Shown: positions 6,064 to 14,307, counted from the first letter of the stretch. The stretch: DNA of 32,860 bases from a virus (IMGVR_UViG_3300021960_000298:1-32860); one strand, 5' to 3'. Translations and numbers: made by a program. Notes: generated by a model from the sequence alone, not told the origin.

Positions 6064-8453
6064 TATAACTCTTGCCTAATACCTAACGCAGGTAATCTCT
6101 TGCGCCATAAGTTAAGAACTTTTTCTTTGTTATCCAATGAAATCATCGCTTTATCTAAATAATCATTCACTACATCGGCAAACGGTTTTTTAGATTTTTT
6201 AGCTTTATAATATAGTCCTTGAATCATAGCATCCACTTCTTTTGGAAGAGAGAAGTAAGAATCTTTATCTAATAAACCTGAGTCGATCATATCTCTTAAG
6301 TCTTGATCGTCAGGTAGATATTTACCGCTTCTAATATTCTCTCCGTCTTGAGTGAGGTGTTCTAATTCATGACGAACTACATCCTTAATATCCATTGATA
6401 CTTCTTGCCAGTTTGGGTTTTTAGGGATTTGGAAATTAACGTTAATCATCGGTTGAATTTCTTCTCCATCGTCGTCGAAGCCGGCATTAGCGCCTCCGTC
6501 TACTTTGTAAGTATCTTCTGTAAAGTTTACTACTCCCATAAAGTCAAATTCGAATTGAGTAGATTCAATATCTACTTCATCGTAATCTGGGTTACCTACT
6601 CTAAATTCAAATTCTGCTTTTTTATCTCCTCTATCGTAAGCATCTTTAAATGCTTCAAAAGCGATACGAGATAATCTGTTTGTGATCGTGTCGTATTTTC
6701 CTTCTGCCAAAACTGTTTCTACAAATCTTTTACCAAATGACACTCCGGTTGATCTTAATTTATTTGAAAGACTGGCTGGTAGTTGGAGTCTTGCAGCAAT
6801 CTTTTCAATATTATCTCCATGATCTCTCTGCAAGCGTATTACCTGTCTTATTAAATCCTCTTTTTGTGCTCTAGATAAAGATTCTATAATAGCAGACTCA
6901 TCGAGAGTTTCTTGCTCTTTATTTGAATTTTCCCAATCCCTAAATAAGAAGCTGCCTTTAGCGTGAGCTTCTTGCTCAATCTCTTTTAATTTTTCATCAG
7001 CATGAACATCAGTGGTATAGAAAGTTAGATCTCTACCTTCTAAGTTCTGCATATGGTGTATAAGTTCATGACAGAAACTTCTTAATACATCCTTAGGATG
7101 ACGTCCTGTAACATATAAAACTATCTCTTGAGTCTCTGGCTGATAGTAACCTGTTCTACCGAATAGGTTTTCGGCGTTCTCTTCATCTTGTCTGATTTTA
7201 ACCTCTGGAATAGGAGTAACTTTCATTCCTTTAGTCATACAGTACTCTAGGATTGAAGCAATATGAGGTGCAAAATTAAATTGACCGATTGTTTCTTCTG
7301 CTACTTCTGGTAGTTGTCTTTGATGAGGAGTCCAGTCGTCTTGGTGGTTCTTATTCTTATCAAAATACGGTACTGATACTCTAATATGATCTTGTCTATA
7401 CTCTACATCGAATTCATCTGGTAGAGCGTCTTGTAATATCTTTGTGTAGTTTTGAAGCTTTTGTCTTTCTTCGGAAGGAAGGACTGCAATAGGTGCTACA
7501 GGAGATCCTTTGGTGATTTCAGCTACTGCTAATTTAGGCGATGTAGCATTGGTTCTGAATTCAGGTTCTTTAGGAGAATTTCTTTTATATGCAGTTTTAA
7601 GTACCAAATCTTTTAGGTAATCATCTCCATACCCTTGATTTACTGCAGCGATATCTACTAGTTTTTTTAAATGAGTAAATACTCTATTCTCTCCTGCACC
7701 TAGAAAGTCTAGTTCATCGGGATACTTATCGTGTATCTTCTGCATTAGTTCGATAATATCTTCTTCAGTCAAACCTCTTTCAACTACCCTCTCTTTAAAG
7801 TGAGTTGTGAAGTTAATATCAATATCAAGATCAGCGAACATACTATCAAGAGTTCTTTCTAACTTGTTGAAATCTACTTTTTCCTCGTACATGAAGTTGG
7901 TAAACAGCTCATCGATAGCATCTGCCATTTTAGTTTCTGGTGTCTTCACAATATCGTATACTTTATCTTTATCTACTCCGTCAGGCAGTGCTTGGAAAAA
8001 TGCTTCCTTATCTCTTGCCTTTAGTGCTTTTCTTGCTGCCGTACCGCTAACATCTGTACCGGTTGATTCAACAACCTCTACATTTAAGTTAGGGTACTTT
8101 TCTCTATTCTTCTCTAAGTAAGCAGTTCTGTCAGCAATATCAGCTTTATCTTCTTCATCTCTAGCTCCTAAAAACCAATACACCTCATCTTCCGGATTCT
8201 TTGTAGCGTAGGAGTACACATGTCCGATAGGAGGTTTAGTTGCCGGTACTATCTCTAGATTACCGTTTAAGTTATCTTTATATAGGTTCCAGATAGCTAC
8301 AGCTTGAGATTGATCGATACCGTCTCTAATATTCTTACCGACAAAGATAATCATCTTATCTAAATCGGGTACTTGAGCTAAAGCTTGCTTAACTAATTCA
8401 TAGTGACCTTTGTGCGGTGGTTTGAATCCTCCTCCAACTACTCCTACTTTCAT
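6063..8453 (-). CDS. Nucleotidyltransferase fused to two HExxH metalloprotease-like domains
   Basis: The product is 796 residues and multidomain. Residues 1-170 form a cytidylyltransferase/NMN-adenylyltransferase-like fold: GGFKPPHKGHY carries the HxGH motif (H14-H17), and VSGTAARKAL (135-144) matches the second nucleotide-binding motif. A linker domain with HFKERVVERG (218-227) follows. Residues about 315-510 contain a zinc-metalloprotease signature HELIHH (462-467) with Glu-rich helices downstream. Residues 585-796 contain a second, HELEH (695-699). Between the two is F-V-E-T-V-L-A-E-G-K-Y-D (578-587), matching the neighbours' LxE leaders. Known families: HxGH enzymes transfer nucleotidyl groups; HExxH binds catalytic zinc. 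Inferred: a polyprotein cut at Glu584. The gene overlaps the kinase gene by four bases. The true substrates are unknown. Confidence 0.85.
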   Translation of the reverse strand: MKVGVVGGGFKPPHKGHYELVKQALAQVPDLDKMIIFVGKNIRDGIDQSQAVAIWNLYKDNLNGNLEIVPATKPPIGHVYSYATKNPEDEVYWFLGARDEEDKADIADRTAYLEKNREKYPNLNVEVVESTGTDVSGTAARKALKARDKEAFFQALPDGVDKDKVYDIVKTPETKMADAIDELFTNFMYEEKVDFNKLERTLDSMFADLDIDINFTTHFKERVVERGLTEEDIIELMQKIHDKYPDELDFLGAGENRVFTHLKKLVDIAAVNQGYGDDYLKDLVLKTAYKRNSPKEPEFRTNATSPKLAVAEITKGSPVAPIAVLPSEERQKLQNYTKILQDALPDEFDVEYRQDHIRVSVPYFDKNKNHQDDWTPHQRQLPEVAEETIGQFNFAPHIASILEYCMTKGMKVTPIPEVKIRQDEENAENLFGRTGYYQPETQEIVLYVTGRHPKDVLRSFCHELIHHMQNLEGRDLTFYTTDVHADEKLKEIEQEAHAKGSFLFRDWENSNKEQETLDESAIIESLSRAQKEDLIRQVIRLQRDHGDNIEKIAARLQLPASLSNKLRSTGVSFGKRFVETVLAEGKYDTITNRLSRIAFEAFKDAYDRGDKKAEFEFRVGNPDYDEVDIESTQFEFDFMGVVNFTEDTYKVDGGANAGFDDDGEEIQPMINVNFQIPKNPNWQEVSMDIKDVVRHELEHLTQDGENIRSGKYLPDDQDLRDMIDSGLLDKDSYFSLPKEVDAMIQGLYYKAKKSKKPFADVVNDYLDKAMISLDNKEKVLNLWRKRLPALGIRQEL

Positions 8454-9223
8454 GACTGTACGAATTGACTGAGTTTAGATTGTGCTTCTTCAAAACTTAC
8501 TGATTGTTGCACTCTTTTAGAAGACTGTTCCTTAGAAAGCAAATCAGCAATTTGTTGATTGAGTTCTGCTTTTCTCTTGTCAGACTTAGCTTGTTCTTCT
8601 GGAGTCTTAGGTTTACCTTTCGGAGAAGGAAACATCTTCTTTATAGCCTCTACATCGTAACTCTTATCAGCATCAGCAGGATCATTATCGATTACTACGA
8701 TATTGTCCCCAAATGCTTCCATATAGATATCTAAGTTCTTAGCTAATCCTGACCAGCTGCTTAGTACTGCAGGTGTTGGTAAGCTTCTATCTCTCTCAGC
8801 GTTCCTCTTTAACGAAGTCATTGGAGAGACATAAAGAGCAAACATAAATGTATTATATCCAAGTCTCTCTAAATCTGCTTTCTTTTTCAATAACGGTTTA
8901 AATGCAGCGCCTGTGCCGTCAATAACTATATTAAGTTTATCTTCAATAGCACTTACTTCTTTCTCTCTTGTAGTCTTTCTAGCACTACCCATCATCTTAG
9001 CAGCTTGAGAGAGTTGGTCTGGTGTCATATCTTTGAACTTAATCTCAGGACCGAACTCCTGTTTCAAAAGCACTTCATAATCATCATCTACGTTTATTAT
9101 CTTAAAATTCTCTAAATTAAGTTTTCTTAAAATAGTAGACTTACCGGAACCGGCAGGCCCAGCCATAAAGATGGCTTTTGGTGTAGATGATTCTTCAGAA
9201 AGAAGAGCTTCGATTAATCTCAT
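8450..9223 (-). CDS. P-loop kinase (zeta-toxin/polynucleotide-kinase-like) with LxE leader
   Basis: The product is 257 residues. Residues 1-10 are a short leader ending L-S-E. A Walker A motif follows at 22-30 (GPAGSGKST), an acidic NVDDDYE segment at 45-50, V-I-D-G-T-G (100-105), and an Arg-rich lid RNAERDR (140-146). This is the layout of small P-loop phosphotransferases such as zeta-toxin-like and polynucleotide-kinase-like enzymes. The phosphate acceptor cannot be told from sequence. The C-terminal 60 residues are Lys/Gln-rich and coiled. A CTATTTATAA motif lies 24 bases upstream. A HAD phosphatase sits two genes downstream, so kinase and phosphatase activities may work together. Confidence 0.85.
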   Translation of the reverse strand: MRLIEALLSEESSTPKAIFMAGPAGSGKSTILRKLNLENFKIINVDDDYEVLLKQEFGPEIKFKDMTPDQLSQAAKMMGSARKTTREKEVSAIEDKLNIVIDGTGAAFKPLLKKKADLERLGYNTFMFALYVSPMTSLKRNAERDRSLPTPAVLSSWSGLAKNLDIYMEAFGDNIVVIDNDPADADKSYDVEAIKKMFPSPKGKPKTPEEQAKSDKRKAELNQQIADLLSKEQSSKRVQQSVSFEEAQSKLSQFVQS

Positions 9224-10002
9224 AGTTTTACTTTGGTAGGATAACTATTATAAATAGGTTCTGTAACCGGGTTATCTAATTTGTATAAACTATAGATAGT
9301 CTGGAATAAGTCAAAGTTTTCATCAATCTTATCGATTTGTTTTATCTCCCAACCTTTTCCCTGGTAGAGTCCTTCTTTCTTAGAAGGACCTCTCTTAGAA
9401 GATTTTAACCATAAGATACCGGTTCTGTCAATCTTTTGTCCAAACATCTCTTCCCAAGCTTTAGCGTAAGCTGCTAACTGCAAGTCATAAGAACGGTGGA
9501 GGTTATTTGAAGTCTTAACATCTAATAACCATCTTTCACCATCCATCTCTACAATTAAATCAGCAGTTCCTGCATACTTATATTTGTCTGAGAATGTGAA
9601 TTCTTCAGCAGCAATAACGGTCGGTTTATGCTTTTGAAAGAACTCTGCAGCTCTTAAAATCATCTGCCATACTACTAAGTTGTACTTCGCATTACCAAAA
9701 TCATCCATCCAGGTAATCTCTTTACCTGCAATTAGATCTTCTACAGCCTCGTGCACAGCAGTACCTTCGTTAGCTGCTTTTCTCATAATAAGGTCAGCGT
9801 TATGACCTACATCTTTTAGCCAGTTATCGAAGAATTTATTCTTAGGCATGTACTGTAGTACAGTAGTAACAGAAGGGTAGTATACTCCTTCTTCCTTTTT
9901 GTACACGCGGCGGTCTAAAAACGTTATCTGTTCTAGGGTACCGTCATACATTAAGTTCTTTCTTTTATGTTCATTCAGAACATTAGCACCTTTATAAATC
10001 AT
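9220..10002 (-). CDS. PD-(D/E)XK nuclease, RecB/Cas4-like exonuclease
   Basis: The product is 260 residues. RecB-family motifs occur in order: Y-P-S-V-T-T-V-L near 42-49, G-T-A-V-H-E (80-85), Glu133/134, G-T-A-D148-L, L-L-D161-V-K163-T-S, and Q-L-A-A-Y-A (175-180). Asp148, Asp161 and Lys163 would form the metal-binding catalytic core, and Gln175 and Tyr179 belong to the RecB-type motif that follows it. No Cys cluster is visible, so it probably lacks the Fe-S site of Cas4. It follows the primase with a four-base overlap, which suits a role in phage DNA replication or recombination, or host-DNA breakdown. Confidence 0.88.
   Translation of the reverse strand: MIYKGANVLNEHKRKNLMYDGTLEQITFLDRRVYKKEEGVYYPSVTTVLQYMPKNKFFDNWLKDVGHNADLIMRKAANEGTAVHEAVEDLIAGKEITWMDDFGNAKYNLVVWQMILRAAEFFQKHKPTVIAAEEFTFSDKYKYAGTADLIVEMDGERWLLDVKTSNNLHRSYDLQLAAYAKAWEEMFGQKIDRTGILWLKSSKRGPSKKEGLYQGKGWEIKQIDKIDENFDLFQTIYSLYKLDNPVTEPIYNSYPTKVKL
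9248..9257 (-). promoter_or_regulatory. Late-promoter-like motif CTATTTATAA inside the nuclease gene end
   Basis: On the coding strand CTATTTATAA lies 24 bases upstream of the kinase start (9223), inside the last codons of the nuclease gene. It would let the kinase and the genes after it be expressed late, separately from the primase and nuclease. Because it is also coding sequence, chance occurrence is possible. Confidence 0.35.
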
Positions 10003-10925
10003 GCTAGTTGTAGTTTGTGCTTCAAGAGGTCGCTGAAGGTTAGCTCTTGTGCGGTTTGTACGTGATGGGTAAAATTAGAGAAACCCATCTCGCTTGGATC
10101 TTTGTCTACCATATCTACTAAGAAGACACGTTTTCCCATTGATAAAAACTGCTCAGAATAGCTTAGCGCTTTCTTTAATGCATCCTTATCTAATGCTATA
10201 TAAATGTCTTGAACCTTAGAAGAAACTAATTTCTTCATTAAGCTCTTAGATAATGTCTTACCTAAGATTGGAACGGCATTACGCTTAACAGCTATTGCAT
10301 CAAATACTCCTTCAACAAGTATTATAGGCTGATTCCAGTTAATCATATTTTCAAATACGATAATATCTTTAGAGGCGGATGGATTCTTATACTTCATAAA
10401 AGCATCTTCAAACGACCTACCTACAAAAAAGTTTAGTTGATTATTTTCGTTATACGATGGGATAATTATTCTTCCTCCATAATCACCGGTCATACAGTAT
10501 CCGATGTTATATTTAATAAAATCGTTATCAGTTAATCCTCTTCTATATAAGTACTTTCTGATCTTATTAGCAATAATCGAAGTAGTTGAGGCTGAGTATA
10601 ATGGTTGAAACTCTTTCGGTAATTCAACTACTTCTAAGTCGTGATAGGTAATCTTATCACCTTTCTTAACGTATTTAAGTACAGCGATAGCTTCTTCTTT
10701 ACCAATTTTTAATTGACGGAGAAGTGACTTAATAGTACGGCCGCGTGTATTACATACCCAACACTCCCAAGGATTATGTCCTTTCTCGTCGGAAGTTATC
10801 TTGATTTCAAGCTTAGGTTTACGGTGATTGCAAAACGGACAGTGAAAGGCATAGTTATCCCTTGCTCGTTTGTGAGATTTACCCAAAACATTTTCGACTG
10901 CATTAAGCAGTAATCCATTCTCCAT
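9999..10925 (-). CDS. DnaG-type primase (T4 gp61-like role)
   Basis: The product is 308 residues. An N-terminal zinc finger (H28-C29-x2-C32 and C55-x2-C58) is followed by a catalytic domain and a TOPRIM fold: V-E-G-V-F-D-A (204-210) with the catalytic Glu, A-L-D-K-D-A (244-249) and D-K-D-P-S-E-M-G (274-281). This order matches DnaG-type primases, which make RNA primers for lagging-strand synthesis. It is about half the length of bacterial DnaG and ends just after TOPRIM, so the helicase-binding domain is absent or reduced, as in many phage enzymes. It has its own early-class promoter within a block otherwise expected to be late. Confidence 0.93.
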   Translation of the reverse strand: MENGLLLNAVENVLGKSHKRARDNYAFHCPFCNHRKPKLEIKITSDEKGHNPWECWVCNTRGRTIKSLLRQLKIGKEEAIAVLKYVKKGDKITYHDLEVVELPKEFQPLYSASTTSIIANKIRKYLYRRGLTDNDFIKYNIGYCMTGDYGGRIIIPSYNENNQLNFFVGRSFEDAFMKYKNPSASKDIIVFENMINWNQPIILVEGVFDAIAVKRNAVPILGKTLSKSLMKKLVSSKVQDIYIALDKDALKKALSYSEQFLSMGKRVFLVDMVDKDPSEMGFSNFTHHVQTAQELTFSDLLKHKLQLA

Positions 10926-10949
10926 ATAGAGAGTCTAACTAGTTATAAC

Positions 10950-10980
10950 TAAATATAAGAAATTATTCCTTAGGAATCAA
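10950..10980 (-). promoter_or_regulatory. Early-type promoter of primase gene (TTG-N20-TATATTTA)
   Basis: On the coding strand TTG (10980-10978), exactly 20 bases, then TATATTTA (10957-10950), 24 bases before the ATG. The geometry is identical to the promoters of the small-gene region at 29-32.7 kb. It lacks the right half of the TACGAA dyad seen there. The -33 element overlaps the stop end of the upstream GIY-YIG gene. Confidence 0.7.
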
Positions 10981-11458
10981 CTTTAATAAAGTCTTTCTGA
11001 TAGAACTTACCTAAGATGTTATCATTTAGAAAGTCCGGATCTTCTAGAGCATCGTTGATAAAGATATGCTTTATCTCGTAATAAGTCAATAACTTTTTTG
11101 TTGGAACGAAATCTAAAATCTCCCTAGACCAGTCTTCAGGCTTTGAAGATCTTACTAAAGCTTTGATCTCTGCTTGAGATCCATAGTAATCTTTCCAATC
11201 AGATTCTTTTACTACTTTTTTCTTAGCAGGTACTCGGCCGCCGATACCGGCTGCTTTTCTTTCTTCTTTTAGGGTTTCTAATTCTCTTTTACCTAACTTA
11301 ACGTTACGTTCGAAGAATAGTACTTTCTTCCCTACATACTTTTTTTGAGTTGGTAGATGTGTAACTCTATAGATAAACCCATATGTGCCTTCGGGCATGT
11401 CTGAGATTTCTGTGATGAGCTGCTCTTCATACCTCCAACTTACTGGAGTTAGTGCCAT
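10970..11458 (-). CDS. GIY-YIG nuclease-like protein
   Basis: The product is 162 residues. The GIY-YIG core is visible as G-F-I-Y (27-30) and Y-V-G-K-K (41-45). It is followed by E-S-D-W-K-D-Y-Y-G-S (85-94), Arg112, and Y-Y-E-I-K (126-130) with the probable metal-binding Glu128. A basic insertion at 50-84 separates the halves. Related proteins in T4-like phages are often called Seg-like homing endonucleases, but they can also be fixed genes. Here it overlaps the stop of the preceding structural gene and carries no flanking repeat, so mobility is not shown. Its cleavage target is unknown. Confidence 0.8.
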   Translation of the reverse strand: MALTPVSWRYEEQLITEISDMPEGTYGFIYRVTHLPTQKKYVGKKVLFFERNVKLGKRELETLKEERKAAGIGGRVPAKKKVVKESDWKDYYGSQAEIKALVRSSKPEDWSREILDFVPTKKLLTYYEIKHIFINDALEDPDFLNDNILGKFYQKDFIKVDS

Positions 11459-12678
11459 TATGCATCAAATTTTACTGCAAACGTCATATCGTTGTATTGT
11501 GATTTAGGTACAGGTTGTCCTAGTTTTCCAACTGCTATGAGTTCGTTTGCATCGTTATACAGTCCTACTGTTGTGACATATGGCTGGAAATAACTTCCCG
11601 ATACGTTGTCGTTAATAGAACCGCTTTCGTTTGTATTATTAAATGTTGATGGGTTTAGTGAGTAGTTTAACTGTGATTGGTTAGATCTACAATTATACGT
11701 ATGTTCGTAGATAGTATGAGATCCTTTCCATGATAATGATCCAGAACGCAGTACCTGTTCTTGAAATCTCTTAGCTACATCGGATTTAGTTAAGGTTAGC
11801 ATTCCGTGACTGTAATATATATTACCTAGTAGCTCGTTATCTGTAACTGTACTAGCGGGGTATATTTCGTAATTTGTGGTTGTTGTTTGTACGCTGGAGC
11901 TTATAGCAGTTATCGTGATACTTCCTTCATCGGTGCCTGTAGTTGCTTCAAACTTTACCTTGTCAATATCTCCTGATTGAAGGGTTGCACCTGCATCGAT
12001 GAGACTAAGTACTGCAGTTAGTGATCCTGTTATTGATACTACTTGATCGTTTCCTTCGTTTATGTAGAAAGGTGATGTGTTTTCCGCTCCGCTATATGAT
12101 GCTGTTGTGATAGTATAGTTACTCGGTACTTCGTTTGCGGATGAGAAAGTTATTTCAGTATCACTGGCGATAGATTCGATATCACTGCTTTCTCGGGAAT
12201 CAAACGATTGATTTGATGAGCTAACAGAGCTGCTTATCGTTGCATTATAACTTACTGCTCCTGATGCAAATAAATTTCCTTCTCCATCATCTATAATATG
12301 AAATACTGATCCAGAGTTGAATTCGAATGTACCTGGTTTTATATTCTCTCCAAATAAAAACTGAGGTATAGAGATAATAGCTACATTACTTTCTAAACTC
12401 TTTGTAAAGTGTAGAGTCGATTGATTGTAATTCTCAAAACTTCCGCTCTCAATAGAAGAGGTGTAGTTTGAATAGTACAATTGGTTTACCGAACTGTGGA
12501 ATCTGTTTAGATTTGATACCTCTATATCTCCAGTTCTAGATCCAGTAATTGCTTCCCCTAATCTAAATCTAATACCAGCAATAATCCGCTCCTGGTTTGT
12601 ATTGTAGGAGTATGATTTATGCGCTGTATACGGTGTTATAAACGCATCTTGTTTGTTGAGTTTTATAAATGCACTCAT
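11458..12678 (-). CDS. Tail or baseplate structural protein, paralogue of next gene upstream, with inserted domain
   Basis: The product is 406 residues, Ser/Thr/Asn-rich and beta-rich. Its frame matches the 312-residue product of 12682-13620. Shared landmarks are a P-G-T-F segment (115-118 here), a strand pair with G-N-I-Y-Y-S-H-G (285-292), N-Y-S-L-N-P-S, and near the end T-T-V-G-L-Y-N-D-x-N-E-L-x-A-V-x-K-L-x-Q-P. About 120 residues (150-270) are extra here. They form a Ser/Thr-rich insert with an acidic region and beta strands, possibly an Ig/cadherin-like surface domain. Known: such pairs occur among structural genes of marine T4-like phages. Inferred: a distal baseplate or fibre component exposed to the host. 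Confidence 0.82.
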   Translation of the reverse strand: MSAFIKLNKQDAFITPYTAHKSYSYNTNQERIIAGIRFRLGEAITGSRTGDIEVSNLNRFHSSVNQLYYSNYTSSIESGSFENYNQSTLHFTKSLESNVAIISIPQFLFGENIKPGTFEFNSGSVFHIIDDGEGNLFASGAVSYNATISSSVSSSNQSFDSRESSDIESIASDTEITFSSANEVPSNYTITTASYSGAENTSPFYINEGNDQVVSITGSLTAVLSLIDAGATLQSGDIDKVKFEATTGTDEGSITITAISSSVQTTTTNYEIYPASTVTDNELLGNIYYSHGMLTLTKSDVAKRFQEQVLRSGSLSWKGSHTIYEHTYNCRSNQSQLNYSLNPSTFNNTNESGSINDNVSGSYFQPYVTTVGLYNDANELIAVGKLGQPVPKSQYNDMTFAVKFDA

Positions 12679-12681
12679 TCA

Positions 12682-13620
12682 TTAGAAGTCTAACTTGATA
12701 CGTACTAATGCTTCTTTGGTGAAGTCTTTTAATAATGGTTGTGATAGCTTTGCTACAGCTAAGAGATCGTTATTATCATTGTACAGTCCTACAGTTGTAA
12801 TATACGATTGAGGAGCATTGATCATTACGCTATGTCGTAGATCTCCTGAACCTGTAATATTTGATGGATTCGTTGAGTAGTTAAATTCCGAGTTTTTAAC
12901 TCTAACGAAAGCGTACTGTGAGCTAACTGTTTCTTCTGAGTTAAGTCTGAAACTACTTATTCCATCAAAGAGTTTTTCAGCATTTTCTCCGTTAGCATTA
13001 CTTCCTACTGTAGTCGCTGTAGCGATACTACTTGTGTGCAGCAAGATTGTTCCGATATCCGGTAGGAAATATCCTTTTTCAGTTGTGTTGTTAATTCCAT
13101 CTGCAATACTACCGGATACTACTTTAAATATTCTTCCTGCATCTCCATAGCTAACAGTTGCTAAATCTGTACTGTTATCTATATACACTCCGTTATCAGT
13201 GTTCAACTGGAAAGTACCGGGAAGTAACTTCTCTTTATATCTCGCTCTATCGATCGATATTACGTAGAATTCATTAAGAGTTGTACCGCTTAATGAAAAA
13301 TCTGTATCCTCATCTCCTAATACTAGGTTTCTGTACTGTCCATAAATTATTGAAGAAGGTGATTTTCCGTCTACTGCACTATTTAGTAATATTGATCCAG
13401 ACCCTACTTTATTAGCGTAGGAGATAGAGAATTGTACTTCTGCGTTTGTCAGGTTTGAACCAGTCTGGTAGATGTCTACATAGTATTGATTGTTAGATGT
13501 ATACTGTGCAGAAGATGTATAGAAACTTGTTAATGTAGGTGCTCCTGTAGACCATACCGGTGCTGTGATTGCTTCAGCACTGATTGCGATGTCGTCGGTT
13601 TCGAATCTCTTAAATGACAT
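12682..13620 (-). CDS. Tail or baseplate structural protein, shorter paralogue
   Basis: The product is 312 residues, Ser/Thr/Asn-rich, with many short beta strands and no membrane segment. It shares its C-terminal third and several internal landmarks with the 406-residue product just downstream, so the two probably arose by duplication. The end reads Y-I-T-T-V-G-L-Y-N-D-N-N-D-L-L-A-V-A-K-L, then a basic/acidic strand. It lies in the structural block and is separated from its neighbours by only 3 and 6 bases. The exact virion position is not known. Confidence 0.82.
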   Translation of the reverse strand: MSFKRFETDDIAISAEAITAPVWSTGAPTLTSFYTSSAQYTSNNQYYVDIYQTGSNLTNAEVQFSISYANKVGSGSILLNSAVDGKSPSSIIYGQYRNLVLGDEDTDFSLSGTTLNEFYVISIDRARYKEKLLPGTFQLNTDNGVYIDNSTDLATVSYGDAGRIFKVVSGSIADGINNTTEKGYFLPDIGTILLHTSSIATATTVGSNANGENAEKLFDGISSFRLNSEETVSSQYAFVRVKNSEFNYSTNPSNITGSGDLRHSVMINAPQSYITTVGLYNDNNDLLAVAKLSQPLLKDFTKEALVRIKLDF

Positions 13621-13626
13621 AATCTA

Positions 13627-14277
13627 TTAGAGTTTTGTAATTGTTACCGGTACTGTGACTCTCGCTCCTGAGTCTCTACCAACAATAGTTAGGGATGTTG
13701 TTAACGTGGTATTAGAGCCGAATAAAGTGTTCACTGTTGTACCTGTGAAGTTTAATGTGGTTCCGATCACTGTTTTTGATACGTTAGTACCTAGTGTCGA
13801 TGTTTGATTCAATCTCTGAGCTTCATCAGTGTTAATTCCTGCTCCAGTGAATACTGATGCTACTCTAGCGTCTGCAATGGTAAAGACGTAGCCGTTTGTT
13901 TCCGTAGTATTACCTCCTCCTAAATAGTTCAATGTCTCAGGAGTAACTGCTTGTGATTGACCTTGCTTCAATGAAATGCTTGCTACAGAAGCTAGGATTG
14001 GTAATCTAGCTGTACCTCTTGGTAAAGTAGTGAGCTTATATTTCATGATTTGATTTTCATCAGGAAATGCTTCTAATAACGGCATAGCTTCGATTGCTTC
14101 TCCATAGTATGCTGAGCCGTCTGGATGAGATGGATTGTATAATGTATAATCAATCTCGTCGTCTGCTAGAGCAAACTGTGTAGGATTAAAAGAGCCGTCC
14201 CCTCTAGCTAGAAGCTCTCTACCTTTTTTTGTTAAGATAGCATCAACTGTTACTACCGAATTGTCTAAATATCCCAT
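13627..14277 (-). CDS. Virion structural protein (MGYLDN type)
   Basis: The product is 216 residues. I start at ATG 14277, giving M-G-Y-L-D-N-S-V-V-T-V-D-A-I-L-T-K-K-G-R, because homologous phage structural proteins begin this way and because a CTATTTATAA-like motif sits 21 bases upstream. A longer frame to 14343 would overlap the preceding gene. Residues 1-110 hold the conserved part (RELLARGDGSF, QFALADDEIDY, LPRGTARLP). The C-terminal half is a Thr/Gly/Val-rich beta domain that may be a variable, Ig-like or fibre-like tip. The role is structural, probably in the baseplate or tail, by context. Confidence 0.82.
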   Translation of the reverse strand: MGYLDNSVVTVDAILTKKGRELLARGDGSFNPTQFALADDEIDYTLYNPSHPDGSAYYGEAIEAMPLLEAFPDENQIMKYKLTTLPRGTARLPILASVASISLKQGQSQAVTPETLNYLGGGNTTETNGYVFTIADARVASVFTGAGINTDEAQRLNQTSTLGTNVSKTVIGTTLNFTGTTVNTLFGSNTTLTTSLTIVGRDSGARVTVPVTITKL

Positions 14278-14297
14278 TGCAATGATTTTAGTATATA

Positions 14298-14307
14298 TTA
14301 TAAATAT
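14298..14307 (-). promoter_or_regulatory. Late-promoter-like motif ATATTTATAA
   Basis: A one-base variant (ATATTTATAA) of the CTATTTATAA motif stands 20 bases upstream of ATG 14277, in the short gap after the stop of the upstream structural gene. Its position supports the shorter start of the 216-residue protein. Confidence 0.45.

Noticed and set aside
10970-11458. Recent homing-endonuclease insertion
   Set aside because: The gene is tightly fitted between neighbours, with shared stop/start bases and no interrupted gene or flanking repeat visible.
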